A stretch of DNA of 64,000 nucleotides from S015-6 sp964384945 (lineage in GTDB: Bacteria; Desulfobacterota; DSWW01), in contig CAYLMK010000023.1 in assembly GCA_964384945.1 (NCBI GenBank), positions 1 to 64,000 of the forward strand, given 5' to 3'. This document shows, in pieces, positions 36,942 to 45,860 of this stretch. A program made the position numbers and the translations under genes. The number at the start of each line of letters is the position of its first letter. The first letter of the stretch is position 1. The notes under the pieces are model-generated. The model made no database searches. It saw only the letters and a list, made by a program, of their open reading frames with translations, and was not told where the DNA came from.

Positions 36942-37658
36942 ATGATAAAGCACTTGTTCGTTTTCCAGCCGGCCGTCAGCATGGTCGAGGCGGATCGGTA
37001 CTACTTCCGATTCCACGCAAATGAGGTGGTGCGCTTCGTGGGGCCCTGGCTGTGCCGTTACGAGACCTACCGTGCCAGCAACGCTCCAAAGGAGGCCGAC
37101 AGATTCGGGTGCCTGCGCGGTCGCTTGAGCGAGTTGTGGTACAGGAGCGTGGGGGAATTCCGGGAAGCCGACCCTGAGAACAGGCCCTACACGGCCCCCG
37201 GCACCCCAGGTGGATGGGCGGACTTGCTTGGAAAGGCCGCCGTCATCATCGTGCCGGCGAGGCCGACCGAGGACTTCCTCGGCAAAGAACCGCTGCCGGA
37301 GCAGGTGCCCATCCTGCGCTGGCTCCGGATTCTCAAGTACCCGGAGGGCGTTTCGGTGAAGGACGGAGAAAAGTGGTATTTGGAAACCTTCTCGCAGGAC
37401 GCCAAGCGTCAGCAGGGCCTCCTCAAGTACGTAAGCCACCGTGTGCTGGACGATCTGCCGATTCAGACCCCCTGGTGCCGCGTTGAAGAGATGTGGTACC
37501 AGGATTTTGACGCATGGAGGAGGGCGGTCGTCGAGTCGCCTCCCGGGTACACGGCGCCGCCCTGGGGCAAGGAGGAGCCTTTTGTCGATATGGTAAGTAC
37601 CTTCGTAGGCTACAAGCCGGATGTTGACTTCATCAAGGATTGCCCCCGCATCCCCTGA
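36942..37658 (+). CDS. Two-domain EthD-like protein (paralogue 2)
   Basis: 238 residues with GGAGG upstream. The sequence tracks paralogue 1 end to end: start MIKHLFVFQPAVSMVEADRY, GPWLCRYETYRA, PARPTEDFLGKEPLPEQVP, ILRWLRILKYPEG, EEMWYQDFDAWRRAVVESPP and end CPRIP. The pair brackets the OYE-like gene, indicating a local duplication followed by divergence; a heteromeric partnership or two related substrates are possible. Function is inferred from the EthD-like pattern and the catabolic neighbours. Confidence 0.6.
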   Translation: MIKHLFVFQPAVSMVEADRYYFRFHANEVVRFVGPWLCRYETYRASNAPKEADRFGCLRGRLSELWYRSVGEFREADPENRPYTAPGTPGGWADLLGKAAVIIVPARPTEDFLGKEPLPEQVPILRWLRILKYPEGVSVKDGEKWYLETFSQDAKRQQGLLKYVSHRVLDDLPIQTPWCRVEEMWYQDFDAWRRAVVESPPGYTAPPWGKEEPFVDMVSTFVGYKPDVDFIKDCPRIP

Positions 37659-37781
37659 GGAGCGCCAGGCGACTCAAGGGCAATCAAGGGGCGTGCAATT
37701 GACCTCTTCGCTTTTTTCTTGGGGCTCGTTGTTCATTCGGATTCTTCTCAACCATTTGTCCGTTCCAGGAGGGAGCAAGCG

Positions 37782-38561
37782 ATGACGATCCCCAACCTCT
37801 CCCAGAAAGGCAGAGTCGCTCTTGTCACCGGTGCAAGGCGCGGGTTGGGCAAAGCGATAGCCCTCGCCTTTGCCGAGGCGGGTGCAGACGTCGCGATCTG
37901 TGACCACGTGACAGAGGGGGGGGAACTCGAGGGTGTCGGAATCGCTGTGGGCAAGCTCGGGCGCCGCGCTCTTCCGTGCCGGACCGACGTAACCCGCGAA
38001 ATCGAGGTAGACAGGCTGGTGGCGGATGTGATGGGTGAATTCGGGCGGATCGACGTGCTCGTCAACAACGCAGCGCTGCTGGGCGGCCTGGGCCCGCTCC
38101 TGGAGCACAGCCAGGTGAGTTTCGCGGCGGTCATGGACACCAACATCAAGGGCCCCTTTATCTGCACCCGTGCAGTAAGCAAGGTTATGATACAGCAGAA
38201 GAGCGGAATCATCATCAACATGGCATCGGTGGCCGCCTTTCGCGCCGGCGGCGTCTACAGCGTCTCAAAAGCGGCCTTGGCGATGCTGACCCGGGTCTGT
38301 GCGAAGGAACTGGCCCCCTTCGGTATCCGAGTGAATGCCATCGCTCCCTACGTAACGCGCACCGAGAAGGAACCAAACCGAACCATGAGCGAAGAATTCT
38401 GGTCGGACCCTCAGGCGATATCCGATGCCAAGACCCCTGTCCCCCTTGGCAGGCTGGGAGATCTGGACGATATCACCGGAGCTTCCCTGTTCCTTGCCTC
38501 CGAGGCGGCCGGGCACATTACGGGCCATGTGCTGGTGGTGGACGGAGGGTTTCTGGCTTGA
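37782..38561 (+). CDS. Short-chain dehydrogenase/reductase
   Basis: 259 residues from the ATG at 37782, preceded by AGGAGGGAG; the frame opens earlier at 37719. Classical SDR motifs: cofactor loop TGARRGLGKA, NNAA near 90, catalytic Ser in NMASVAA, YSVSK for the Tyr-Lys pair, and C-terminal GHVLVVDGGFLA. After the first beta strand the acidic residue in AICDHV suggests NAD(H) preference. It probably oxidises or reduces a hydroxy/keto group of the same substrate handled by the neighbouring reductase, ligase and thiolase. Confidence 0.88.
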   Translation: MTIPNLSQKGRVALVTGARRGLGKAIALAFAEAGADVAICDHVTEGGELEGVGIAVGKLGRRALPCRTDVTREIEVDRLVADVMGEFGRIDVLVNNAALLGGLGPLLEHSQVSFAAVMDTNIKGPFICTRAVSKVMIQQKSGIIINMASVAAFRAGGVYSVSKAALAMLTRVCAKELAPFGIRVNAIAPYVTRTEKEPNRTMSEEFWSDPQAISDAKTPVPLGRLGDLDDITGASLFLASEAAGHITGHVLVVDGGFLA

Positions 38562-38672
38562 GACGCCGTGCGGGGATTGATTTCCCCTTGTTCTTGCTGA
38601 ATCAAGTGCCTATTCCCGCCACCCCTTGTTTTGGCTCCGCAAACAACCCCTAGCAAACAGGGAGAAATGACC

Positions 38673-40238
38673 ATGGCCTTCTCAAACTGGGCCACGGTCC
38701 TCGAGGAGCAGGCGGCAAAACTCGGGGACAAGCCGTTCCTTTATCTCGTCTACCAGGACCGATATGTAAGCTACCGGGAAATGGACGAGAACGCCAACCG
38801 TGCAGCCCAATATCTATTGAGCCTCGGAGCAAAGCCAGGGGATGGAATTGCTACGCTCATGGGGAATTCTCCGGAATTTCTGAATCTCTTCTTCGGGATC
38901 CAGAGAATCGGAATGTACATCGTACCCGTCAACACATCCCTCCGCGGGGACAGTCTCTCCTACATCATCGACAACTGCGATGCTAAGTTCCTGGCCCTCG
39001 ACCATGAACTGATCGAACTCTATCGAACGGTGCGCCAGAAGACGCCCAAGATAGAACAGGTGCTGGTCAACACAAGGGAGGCTGCTCCGGATTGCGCCGT
39101 ACCGGCCGGGCTCACAGATCTCAGGAACGCTTACGGGACGCAGGTCCCCTCGGGCAGGCCGGATGCGCACTTTGACGAGAACTCCCTCTTGCTCCTGATG
39201 TACACATCGGGAACGACGGGGCTGCCCAAGGGGGTCGTGTCGCGATACAACAGGAACGCCGTCGACCGGATCCGCCCGCTGACCGCTGTCATGCTCACCC
39301 CGGATTCCGTCTATTTCACCGCCCTGGCCCTCTTTCATGGGAACGCCCTGATCATCACGACGACCCAGTCCCTGATAGCGGGATGCAGGGTAGCTCTCGC
39401 AAAGCGGTTCAGCGCCAGCCGGTTCTGGGAGCAGATCCACCGGTCCGAGGCCACGATCTTCAACACCATCGGAGCCATCATCCCCATTCTCCTCAAGCAA
39501 CCCCCAAGCCCTTACGAGAAGAACCACAACGTGAAGGTCGTTCTGTCCGCAGGATGTCCGGCGGACATGTGGGAGCGGTTTGAAAAGCGTTTCAACGTGA
39601 CCCTTTGGGAAGGCTATGGCGCGGTCGATGGATCCGGAACCATCATGAACTTCGGGAATGCGCCCAAGGGGTCCATAGGAAAACCCCTGTCAGGCGAGAT
39701 CCGGCTCGTGGGCGATGACGGCAGAGACGTACCGGTCGGCCAGCCTGGAGAGCTTCTCTTCGGAGTCCCCGCGGACAAGAAGAGCAACATCGAGTACTAC
39801 AAGAACCTGGAAGCCTCTGAGAACAAGACGAGAGGCGAGTGGGAGTACACCGGCGACCTCCTGTACCGGGATGCAGAGGGGTATCTGTACTTCGTGGGCA
39901 GGAAGACCGACTCCATGCGGCGTCGGGGTGAGAACGTGTCCGCCTTCGAAGTCGAAAAGGAGATCCTCAAGCACCCTGCCGTGCTCGAGTGCGCTGTATA
40001 TGGGGTCCCTTCCGAGCTGACGGAGGAAGAGATCATGGCCTCAGTCCGGGTGGTCGAGGGCTTGAGCCTGACGCCCAGGGGATTGTGGGACTTCCTGCAG
40101 GACAAGCTGGCAAGATTCGCGATTCCGCGCTACATCCGGATCGTGGAAGACTTCCCCAGGACCGAGACGTTCCGCGTCAAGAAGCACGAACTGAAGGCAC
40201 TCGGAGTCACCTCCGACACCTTTGATGCAGATAAATGA
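38673..40238 (+). CDS. AMP-forming acyl-CoA synthetase (CaiC-like)
   Basis: 521 residues. The ATG at 38673 is preferred over the one at 38667 because GGAG is 8 bases away instead of 2. ANL-superfamily motifs: P-loop LMYTSGTTGLPKGV, GYGAVDGSG near the A5 site, YTGDLLYRDAEGYLYFVGR for A7/A8, and catalytic Lys region ETFRVKKHEL near the C-terminus. It most resembles crotonobetaine/fatty-acyl CoA ligases. It would activate a carboxylic acid with ATP and CoA, feeding the OYE, SDR and thiolase steps. The exact acid cannot be read from sequence. Confidence 0.88.
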   Translation: MAFSNWATVLEEQAAKLGDKPFLYLVYQDRYVSYREMDENANRAAQYLLSLGAKPGDGIATLMGNSPEFLNLFFGIQRIGMYIVPVNTSLRGDSLSYIIDNCDAKFLALDHELIELYRTVRQKTPKIEQVLVNTREAAPDCAVPAGLTDLRNAYGTQVPSGRPDAHFDENSLLLLMYTSGTTGLPKGVVSRYNRNAVDRIRPLTAVMLTPDSVYFTALALFHGNALIITTTQSLIAGCRVALAKRFSASRFWEQIHRSEATIFNTIGAIIPILLKQPPSPYEKNHNVKVVLSAGCPADMWERFEKRFNVTLWEGYGAVDGSGTIMNFGNAPKGSIGKPLSGEIRLVGDDGRDVPVGQPGELLFGVPADKKSNIEYYKNLEASENKTRGEWEYTGDLLYRDAEGYLYFVGRKTDSMRRRGENVSAFEVEKEILKHPAVLECAVYGVPSELTEEEIMASVRVVEGLSLTPRGLWDFLQDKLARFAIPRYIRIVEDFPRTETFRVKKHELKALGVTSDTFDADK

Positions 40239-40455
40239 GGAAACAGGTGAAGAACCCGCTTTTGCTCAGCCGGCACCCGTGGAAGACCTCCCGCCCGGCC
40301 GGGAGGAGCAACGCCTGTGGCGGGTCTTATCAAGAGAAGAGAAGAGGATACCTCTCTTGGGGTGCACCGGCCCTGGGCAGACGTACCGGGGACTGTGTTT
40401 CTCGTTACTGCGAGGTTGACACCCGCTTCGCCCATGGAACGAAGGAGCTGAAGTC

Positions 40456-41646
40456 ATGAGAGACGTAGTGATCGGAGCCTACTTGAGAACGGCGCAATCC
40501 AGGTCCAGACCGAACGAGCCCGCTAGGGACTGGTTCCACAAGCTGCGAGGCGACGAAATGCTGGCGATGCTGCTTCCGGAGGTCTGCAGGCGGGCTAAAG
40601 TCAAACCTGAGGAAGTCGAAGATTTCCTGGTGGGTTGTGCGCAGGCGGTGGGCGAACAGTGGACGTACGGAGGCCGCCATCCCATATTTCTCGCCAATTT
40701 CCCGGAGACGATCGCGGCAAAACAGCTCGACCAGCAGTGCGGGTCCGCCATGACGGCGATCCACATGGGTTTTATGGAAATAGCGATGGGCTACGCCGAT
40801 ATCGTAATCGCCGCCGGCATGGAGCACATGACGCGGGTGCCCATGGGTGCCCCAGGCAAAGTCGAGCCGCCGATGCAACTGTTTTCCGAAAAGAAGTACA
40901 GGCATTGGGACATGATGACAACGACAAACATGGGGCTGACCGCCGAGAAGCTCTTTTCGAAGACCGACTTCACGAAGGAGGATCTGGATGAATGGGGGAC
41001 CCGTGCACACAATCTGGCCGAGGAGGCTCAGAAACAGGGTTTCTTCGACGGCGAGATACTCCCGCTTGAAGCGGAACAGGCCGACGGTTCAGTCATGGCC
41101 GTCAAATCCGATCAGGCGGTGCGATTTGGGGCGACGCCGGAGGGGATGCGAGACCTCCGGCCCGCATTCAAGCCGGATGGGGTCATCACCGCGGGCAACT
41201 CGTCCCCGTTGAACGCGGGCGCGACCTCGATGGTGCTCATAGCCAGGGATGTGGCCAGAAAGAAGGGGGTCAAACCCCTGGCGAAGATCGTGTCCATAGG
41301 GTTCGCCGGTGTCGATCCGACGATCATGGGTCAAGGACCGGTACCCGCGAGCCGCAGGGCCCTGAAAGCTGCGGGGCTGAGGGCGGAGGATATCGACTAC
41401 TGGGAAATCAACGAAGCGTTCTGCATCGTAGCGCTCAACTGCATCAAGGAATTGGGCATCGACGCGGAACGGGTGAACGTGATGGGCGGTGGAACCGCCA
41501 TCGGCCACCCACTGGGCGCCACCGGCGTGAGGTTGGTCGGTACGCTGGCCCGCATACTCGAAGCGAAGGGTGGCCGGTACGGTTGCGCGAACGCGTGCTG
41601 CGGCGGTGGCCAGGGTGTCGCTACAATCATCGAGAGAGAAGCATGA
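40456..41646 (+). CDS. Thiolase (acetyl-CoA acyltransferase family)
   Basis: 396 residues with AAGGAG upstream. All thiolase active-site elements are present: nucleophile Cys95 in DQQCGSAM, the NEAF motif (YWEINEAFCIV), His351 in GGGTAIGHPLGATG, and the second Cys at 381 in CCGGGQG. The enzyme cleaves a 3-ketoacyl-CoA with CoA, or condenses acyl-CoAs. With the CoA ligase, SDR and enoyl-type reductase it completes a plausible beta-oxidation-like sequence. A 217-base gap separates it from the ligase gene; that gap holds a strong GC hairpin (CCTCCCG/CGGGAGG near 40287) but no gene. Confidence 0.9.
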   Translation: MRDVVIGAYLRTAQSRSRPNEPARDWFHKLRGDEMLAMLLPEVCRRAKVKPEEVEDFLVGCAQAVGEQWTYGGRHPIFLANFPETIAAKQLDQQCGSAMTAIHMGFMEIAMGYADIVIAAGMEHMTRVPMGAPGKVEPPMQLFSEKKYRHWDMMTTTNMGLTAEKLFSKTDFTKEDLDEWGTRAHNLAEEAQKQGFFDGEILPLEAEQADGSVMAVKSDQAVRFGATPEGMRDLRPAFKPDGVITAGNSSPLNAGATSMVLIARDVARKKGVKPLAKIVSIGFAGVDPTIMGQGPVPASRRALKAAGLRAEDIDYWEINEAFCIVALNCIKELGIDAERVNVMGGGTAIGHPLGATGVRLVGTLARILEAKGGRYGCANACCGGGQGVATIIEREA

Positions 41647-41795
41647 GGTGAAGGCAAGTTCAAGAACTGGTAGGCGCTGTCCGCCGCGGCGATGTAAATG
41701 CTCTTACAGGCTGCCTCAGGTAACTGCTCCTGTCTGTTTGCGAAGGCAGCGCTGGTCTCCAGCCCCACAGCGCGCCGGACGAAGGAGGGGCTACG

Positions 41796-42581
41796 ATGAT
41801 ACGTTTCGTGCATCTATTCAACTATGCAGAGGGGATTTCGAAGGATCAGGGGGAGGAGTGGTACCTGGGAGAACACGTGCCGGAGGCGAAGAAACTGCCT
41901 GGCGTGAAGAGGTACATCTCGTGGCTTGGCGTCGAAGTGCCCCACAGACTCGACCCTATGTTGCCCACCCCGGCCGATCAATTTGTGCGCCGAAGCGAGT
42001 TATGGTTTGACAATCTGGAAACAGCCCTGGAGTCGATCAACAGGAAATCGTCGCTCTGGAAAGGCTCCGGGAAAGGGGGGGCCGGTTTCAGGGAGTTCGA
42101 GTGCTTGTTTCTCGACGAAGCACCTCAATATGATCTCTTGAAGCACGCGCCACCTCAGCACTATAAGTACATGACCTTGCCGCTCAATTGGACGAGTGGT
42201 GCACCCAAGGTCGAGGAACCTCGGCTCGAAGACTTCTACATCGATACGTATTTCCTTTTTTATGGACCGGACGTTTCTTCTGTGGATGGCGAGGAATGGT
42301 ATCTCGGACACCACACGCGAGAGGGCAAGCAATTTCCCGGTATGAAGCACTACAAGACCTGGAAGGCTATTGCCGTACCCGAGGCCCCACAATCTTCCTT
42401 GAAGCCGAACAAGTGGTATCGTTTGACGGAGCTAGGGGTAACCTTCGACATGTTCTACGATACGATGATAAGACCGGAAACCCGCATACGTTTCACGCCG
42501 TCACCGCTGGGAAACGTGATTGGGGGCTGGGGCAACATATTCATCAAGCTTGATCAGAGAGAGGACTTCCTCGCTGGGTAG
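41796..42581 (+). CDS. EthD-domain protein, tandem two-domain type
   Basis: 261 residues with GAAGGAGGGG upstream. Two EthD-like halves are visible and share the same signature. Half 1 has FVHLFNYAEG, then GEEWYLGEHVPEAKKLPGVK. Half 2 has YFLFYGPDVS, then GEEWYLGHHTREGKQFPGMK. This is the most canonical EthD protein of the three in the cluster. These small alpha/beta barrels dimerise, so one polypeptide here could form a pseudo-dimer. It is the last gene before the IS630 insertion, 32 bases away. Confidence 0.75.
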   Translation: MIRFVHLFNYAEGISKDQGEEWYLGEHVPEAKKLPGVKRYISWLGVEVPHRLDPMLPTPADQFVRRSELWFDNLETALESINRKSSLWKGSGKGGAGFREFECLFLDEAPQYDLLKHAPPQHYKYMTLPLNWTSGAPKVEEPRLEDFYIDTYFLFYGPDVSSVDGEEWYLGHHTREGKQFPGMKHYKTWKAIAVPEAPQSSLKPNKWYRLTELGVTFDMFYDTMIRPETRIRFTPSPLGNVIGGWGNIFIKLDQREDFLAG

Positions 42582-42670
42582 CATTGACCCTGGATTGGGC
42601 TGCAGGACAGCTATTGACTTCCGCATAAATAATGCAATATCATAGAGGCATCCTGAAAGGAGGTGCCTCT

Positions 42671-43692
42671 ATGAGACCGCAGGGTTCTCCAAAAACGCTG
42701 GAGCAACGTCGGCGTCGCGTGGTCGGTTTGTTGAAGCAGAATCTTTCTCTCCATGAGATTGCCCGTCGGATCGGATGCCATGCCAGCTCTGTGCTTCGCT
42801 GGCGCAACGCGTTGCGCTCTGGCGGAGCGGATGCGCTGAAACCCAAGCCAGCGCCCGGCCGACCGCCCAGACTGACCGAGAAGCAGAAAGCAACATTGAT
42901 CAAGCTCTTGGCGCAGGGCGCCATGGCCCACGGGTACCGGACGGAATTGTGGACCACCCAACGAATCGCCACGGTGATCGAACGGCGGCTGGGGGTGAAG
43001 TATCATCGCAATCACGTGGGCAAACTCCTACACCAATTGGGCTGGGGTCACCAGAAACCCGAACGGCGCGCCGTCGAACGCGACGAGGCAGCCATTGCCC
43101 AATGGAAGTCTACGGTGTGGCCTGCAGTAAAAAAAACGCCGCAAGGCTGGCGGCCCACATCGTCTTTGTCGACGAATCGGGGTTCCTCCTGATCCCCACG
43201 GTACGGAAAACGTGGAGCCCTGTGGGCCAGACCCCTGTGGTGCGTCACTGCTACCGCCACGACCGGATCTCGGCAATCTCCGGGATTGCCGTCAGCCCCA
43301 AGCGCCTGCATTGTGCGCTCTATTGCCTGTTGTATGAGGACAATATCCAGGGCGAAGAGGTGAAGGTGTTTCTCCGTCATCTTCTATGCCAGATCCGTGG
43401 GCATCTGATTGTTCTGCTCGACAATGGTAAGATCCATCGCGCCGATCCTGTCAAGGATCTGCTCCTGCGAACGCGCCGGCTCCATTTGGTAGCCTTTCCC
43501 GCATATGCTCCCGAATTGAACCCCGATGAAGGCGTCTGGAACCACCTCAAGAGTGCCCTGGCCAACGGGCGACCGGACACCCAAGAGGAGTTGATGGACG
43601 TGCTGGCCGACGAAATCTGCCGTCTGGCCGCCTCTCAGCGCCTCCTGCGCGGCTGCATCCAGCAATCCGAGCTACCCCCTTTTTTGCCCTAA
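42671..43692 (+). CDS. IS630 transposase made by -1 frameshift
   Basis: The first frame starts at the ATG at 42671 after AGGAGGTG. It encodes the helix-turn-helix part (SLHEIARRIGCHASSVLRW, then a winged HTH ending HRNHVGKLLHQLGWG) and stops at 43192. The second frame carries the DDE domain: VDESGFLL for D1, VLLDNGKIH for D2 and ELNPDEGVWNHLK for E. Eight A residues at 43129-43136 (codons GTA AAA AAA) lie in the overlap. A -1 slip there joins the frames into ...WPAVKKNAARLAAHIVF. This programmed slippage is common in the family, so the gene is probably active, not broken. Confidence 0.85.
43129..43136 (+). other. A8 slippery site for transposase frameshift
   Basis: Run of eight A bases where the two transposase frames overlap. 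Reading GTA AAA AAA in the upstream frame, a one-base backward slip enters the DDE-domain frame. Confidence 0.7.
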
Positions 43693-43733
43693 GTGTTGCA
43701 TTAGTTATGCGGAGCTCTATAGTGGGGCTGCAA

Positions 43734-43752
43734 CCGGGCGGCCCGGGGTTTT
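43734..43752 (+). terminator. Possible short terminator after IS630
   Basis: CCGGGC-G-GCCCGG palindrome followed by GGTTTT. The loop is tiny and the T-run short, so this is a weak call. It lies between the IS and the end of the leftward traD gene. Confidence 0.25.
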
Positions 43753-43844
43753 CGCGGCAGATTGCTCCCAGAGCAAATGCCTGAGACTTGAATATCGCTA
43801 GCTGTCTGTGCCGTACTTACCCCAAGACGGGCCGGGACGCGTTA

Positions 43845-45677
43845 TTATTCCTGCATTTCGTGTTCGGGCTGGTGCAGTTGTATTCCTCCGGTGTCCGAAG
43901 GAGGAATTCCGTCCGTAGCCGGGCCGATAGGTTGGGCTGGTACCGGCGGTTGGCTGGGTGCAGTTTGCTCAAGAGTGAGCCCGCTCCGCAATTCGAAGGC
44001 GCTCGCGAGCCGCGCGCCGTCCGTTTCGGTCTTCGTGAGATAGAGTCTCTTGCAGCCAATGTCGGCCCTGACCACGGCCTGGTGACCGGTGAGGAAGATA
44101 TAGGCCTGCCGGGGCGGCAGGTTCTGGATCTGTGAGGGGAGCACAAGGGGCTCGGTCACCGCGCGCTTGGCGAAAGAGACGCCGTCCTTGAAGTCTTCCA
44201 CGCCGGCCGAGGTGGTCTTCTCCGGCTGCCAGTATTGGGTCTCCCCGAAATACTCTGAAAGTTGCCGGGTTGTGATGGTGTCCCGTGTTCTCAGGACGAT
44301 CAGGTTGTTCAGGTTCCCGAGGATGCTCTGCCGGTCTTCCCTTCCGTAGATCTTGTCGATCTGCCCGAATTCCTGCACCCCAATGGAGACCGCCGCACCT
44401 TTGCTCCTGCCGAGTCTCAAGATCTGGACTACGGCGGGCAGGTTGTTCAATGCCCCGAATTCGTCCAGGACCAGAAAGAGCTTGCGGTTGGGGTCGTCGC
44501 TCATGGACACGAGCTTGGAGGCGAACATGTCCATGAAAAGGGAAAGGGAAGGGCGAAGGGTGTCCTCGAACCTGGGGTTGTTCATGAGAAAGATGAACCC
44601 GGGCCGGTCATGGCCGGACTCGAGCCACTCCGAGATGGAGAAGTCCCCGTCGGGCAGGTACTGCAGGGCGTTGATGTAGAGCATGAAGACGCTGTTGTAG
44701 GACTGGGCCATCTTGGAGGCCGGGTCGGTCAAGTGGTGGCTCCCCTGGGCGCCGTAGGTGGTGGACTTGAGCCAGGTGAGCTTGTCGGTGATCGGCGCGA
44801 TAGAGATGTTCCAGAGTTCCTGGTTGGAGGTGCGGCCGCTGGCGTGAGCGTAGTGGAGGAGCCCGGTCAGGATGTGGCGGGCGCCGTTCTCCCAGTTGGG
44901 ATCCCGGATGTTCCGGTCCACGGGGATCAACCTGTGCGCAACGCGTTCGATGTCGGTGACGTCGGTTATGTCGTTGAAGATGGTCCAGCGGAGCGACCGG
45001 CTGTCCAGAGGGTTGTAGATGAGATTCGTTCCGGAGAGGGCGGCCTCGTAGTCGTAGAACCTCGCGGTGAACTCCCCCTTGGCGCAGTGGATGATCCCCT
45101 TTTCGCGCTGCTCCATGAGCGCGGCGACGAGCGGCGCGAAGTAGGAGTAGGTCTTGCCGCTGCCGGTGGCGCCCACCACTCCGAAGTGGAAGGTGTCCAG
45201 GCTCCTGGGGATGAGGATATCGCCGAGGGTGAGGCGTATGGGCTCCCCGGAGGCACGGATCCTGCGGTTCAGCTCGCTCACTGGGACGAGCTTGGCCCCC
45301 CGGATGTACTCGGTGGTCGAGTGTTCTTTGGCCTTCCTGCGGAAATACCGAAGGCAGACCGGGTAGGCAGCGAGCGGGAAGAAGATGAGGATCAGGGGGT
45401 AGTACCAGAGTTCCCGGCCGGCCGCGGTGAGCTGAAGCTTGAGGTAGCCCACGTACTCCTGACCGGTCACGACGCCGTTCACATACTGGCTGGAGGCGTC
45501 CCAGAGATTGCGGAGCACGAGCACGATCGCGGCTGCGTCCCTTTGGCTGGCGAGGATCATGGCGGCCACGAGAAGGACGGTGAGGAGCGCAAGGAGCTTC
45601 ACGATGTTCTCGTGCATCTTGAGTTCCATCCGTAGGGCGTTCCACCAGGTTTCGTGGCCGATGTAGGTCTCGTCCAT
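43845..45677 (-). CDS. traD: TraD-like type IV coupling protein
   Basis: 610 residues from the ATG at 45677 (GGAAAGAGAG upstream); the open frame extends to 45860 without protein-like sequence. Two N-terminal membrane regions (LLALLTVLLVAAMILAS; YYPLILIFFPLAAYPVCL) precede the VirD4/TraD ATPase: Walker A GVVGATGSGKTYSY, Walker B FLVLDEFGAL, and a later GNLNNLIVLRT motif. The C-terminus is Pro/Gln-rich and acidic, as in coupling proteins that dock the relaxosome. It pumps the relaxase-DNA complex to the secretion channel. In contrast to SXT order it is on the opposite strand from the mating-pair genes, separated from them by the cargo block. Confidence 0.9.
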   Translation of the reverse strand: MDETYIGHETWWNALRMELKMHENIVKLLALLTVLLVAAMILASQRDAAAIVLVLRNLWDASSQYVNGVVTGQEYVGYLKLQLTAAGRELWYYPLILIFFPLAAYPVCLRYFRRKAKEHSTTEYIRGAKLVPVSELNRRIRASGEPIRLTLGDILIPRSLDTFHFGVVGATGSGKTYSYFAPLVAALMEQREKGIIHCAKGEFTARFYDYEAALSGTNLIYNPLDSRSLRWTIFNDITDVTDIERVAHRLIPVDRNIRDPNWENGARHILTGLLHYAHASGRTSNQELWNISIAPITDKLTWLKSTTYGAQGSHHLTDPASKMAQSYNSVFMLYINALQYLPDGDFSISEWLESGHDRPGFIFLMNNPRFEDTLRPSLSLFMDMFASKLVSMSDDPNRKLFLVLDEFGALNNLPAVVQILRLGRSKGAAVSIGVQEFGQIDKIYGREDRQSILGNLNNLIVLRTRDTITTRQLSEYFGETQYWQPEKTTSAGVEDFKDGVSFAKRAVTEPLVLPSQIQNLPPRQAYIFLTGHQAVVRADIGCKRLYLTKTETDGARLASAFELRSGLTLEQTAPSQPPVPAQPIGPATDGIPPSDTGGIQLHQPEHEMQE

Positions 45678-45860
45678 GGGGTTACTCTCTTTCCAGTGTC
45701 TTGTGTTTGCCTTGTCTCCGTCGAGTGTCCGGTGCCGTCCGATGTCACGGAGAAAGATGGATGCACGCGTATGTAATGCAACGGGAACGCCTCGACAGGA
45801 GGCTGATTCCCCGGTGCAGTTGCTCCACCTGAGCCGTTGTATTCGCTTTGCAGTTGTCAA

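Larger units (their letters stand above)
42614..43719 (+). mobile_element. IS630-family insertion sequence
   Basis: About 1.1 kb. Near-identical inverted ends are TCCGCATAAATAATGCAA (42620-42637) and TTGCATTAGTTATGCGGA (43696-43713), differing at one central base. They are flanked by TA at 42612-42613 and 43720-43721, the expected IS630 target duplication. The exact outer limit is uncertain by a few bases. One transposase is carried. The element lies at the right border of the cargo block, directly before traD, and may have helped bring in or fix the cargo. Confidence 0.85.

Noticed and set aside
42671..43692. Transposase as a pseudogene because of two frames
   Set aside because: An A8 slippery run in the overlap, intact DDE residues and intact inverted ends fit programmed frameshifting.
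44262..45635. 457-codon plus-strand frame opposite traD
   Set aside because: Gly/Asp/Val-rich shadow of the TraD frame, which has clear ATPase motifs.
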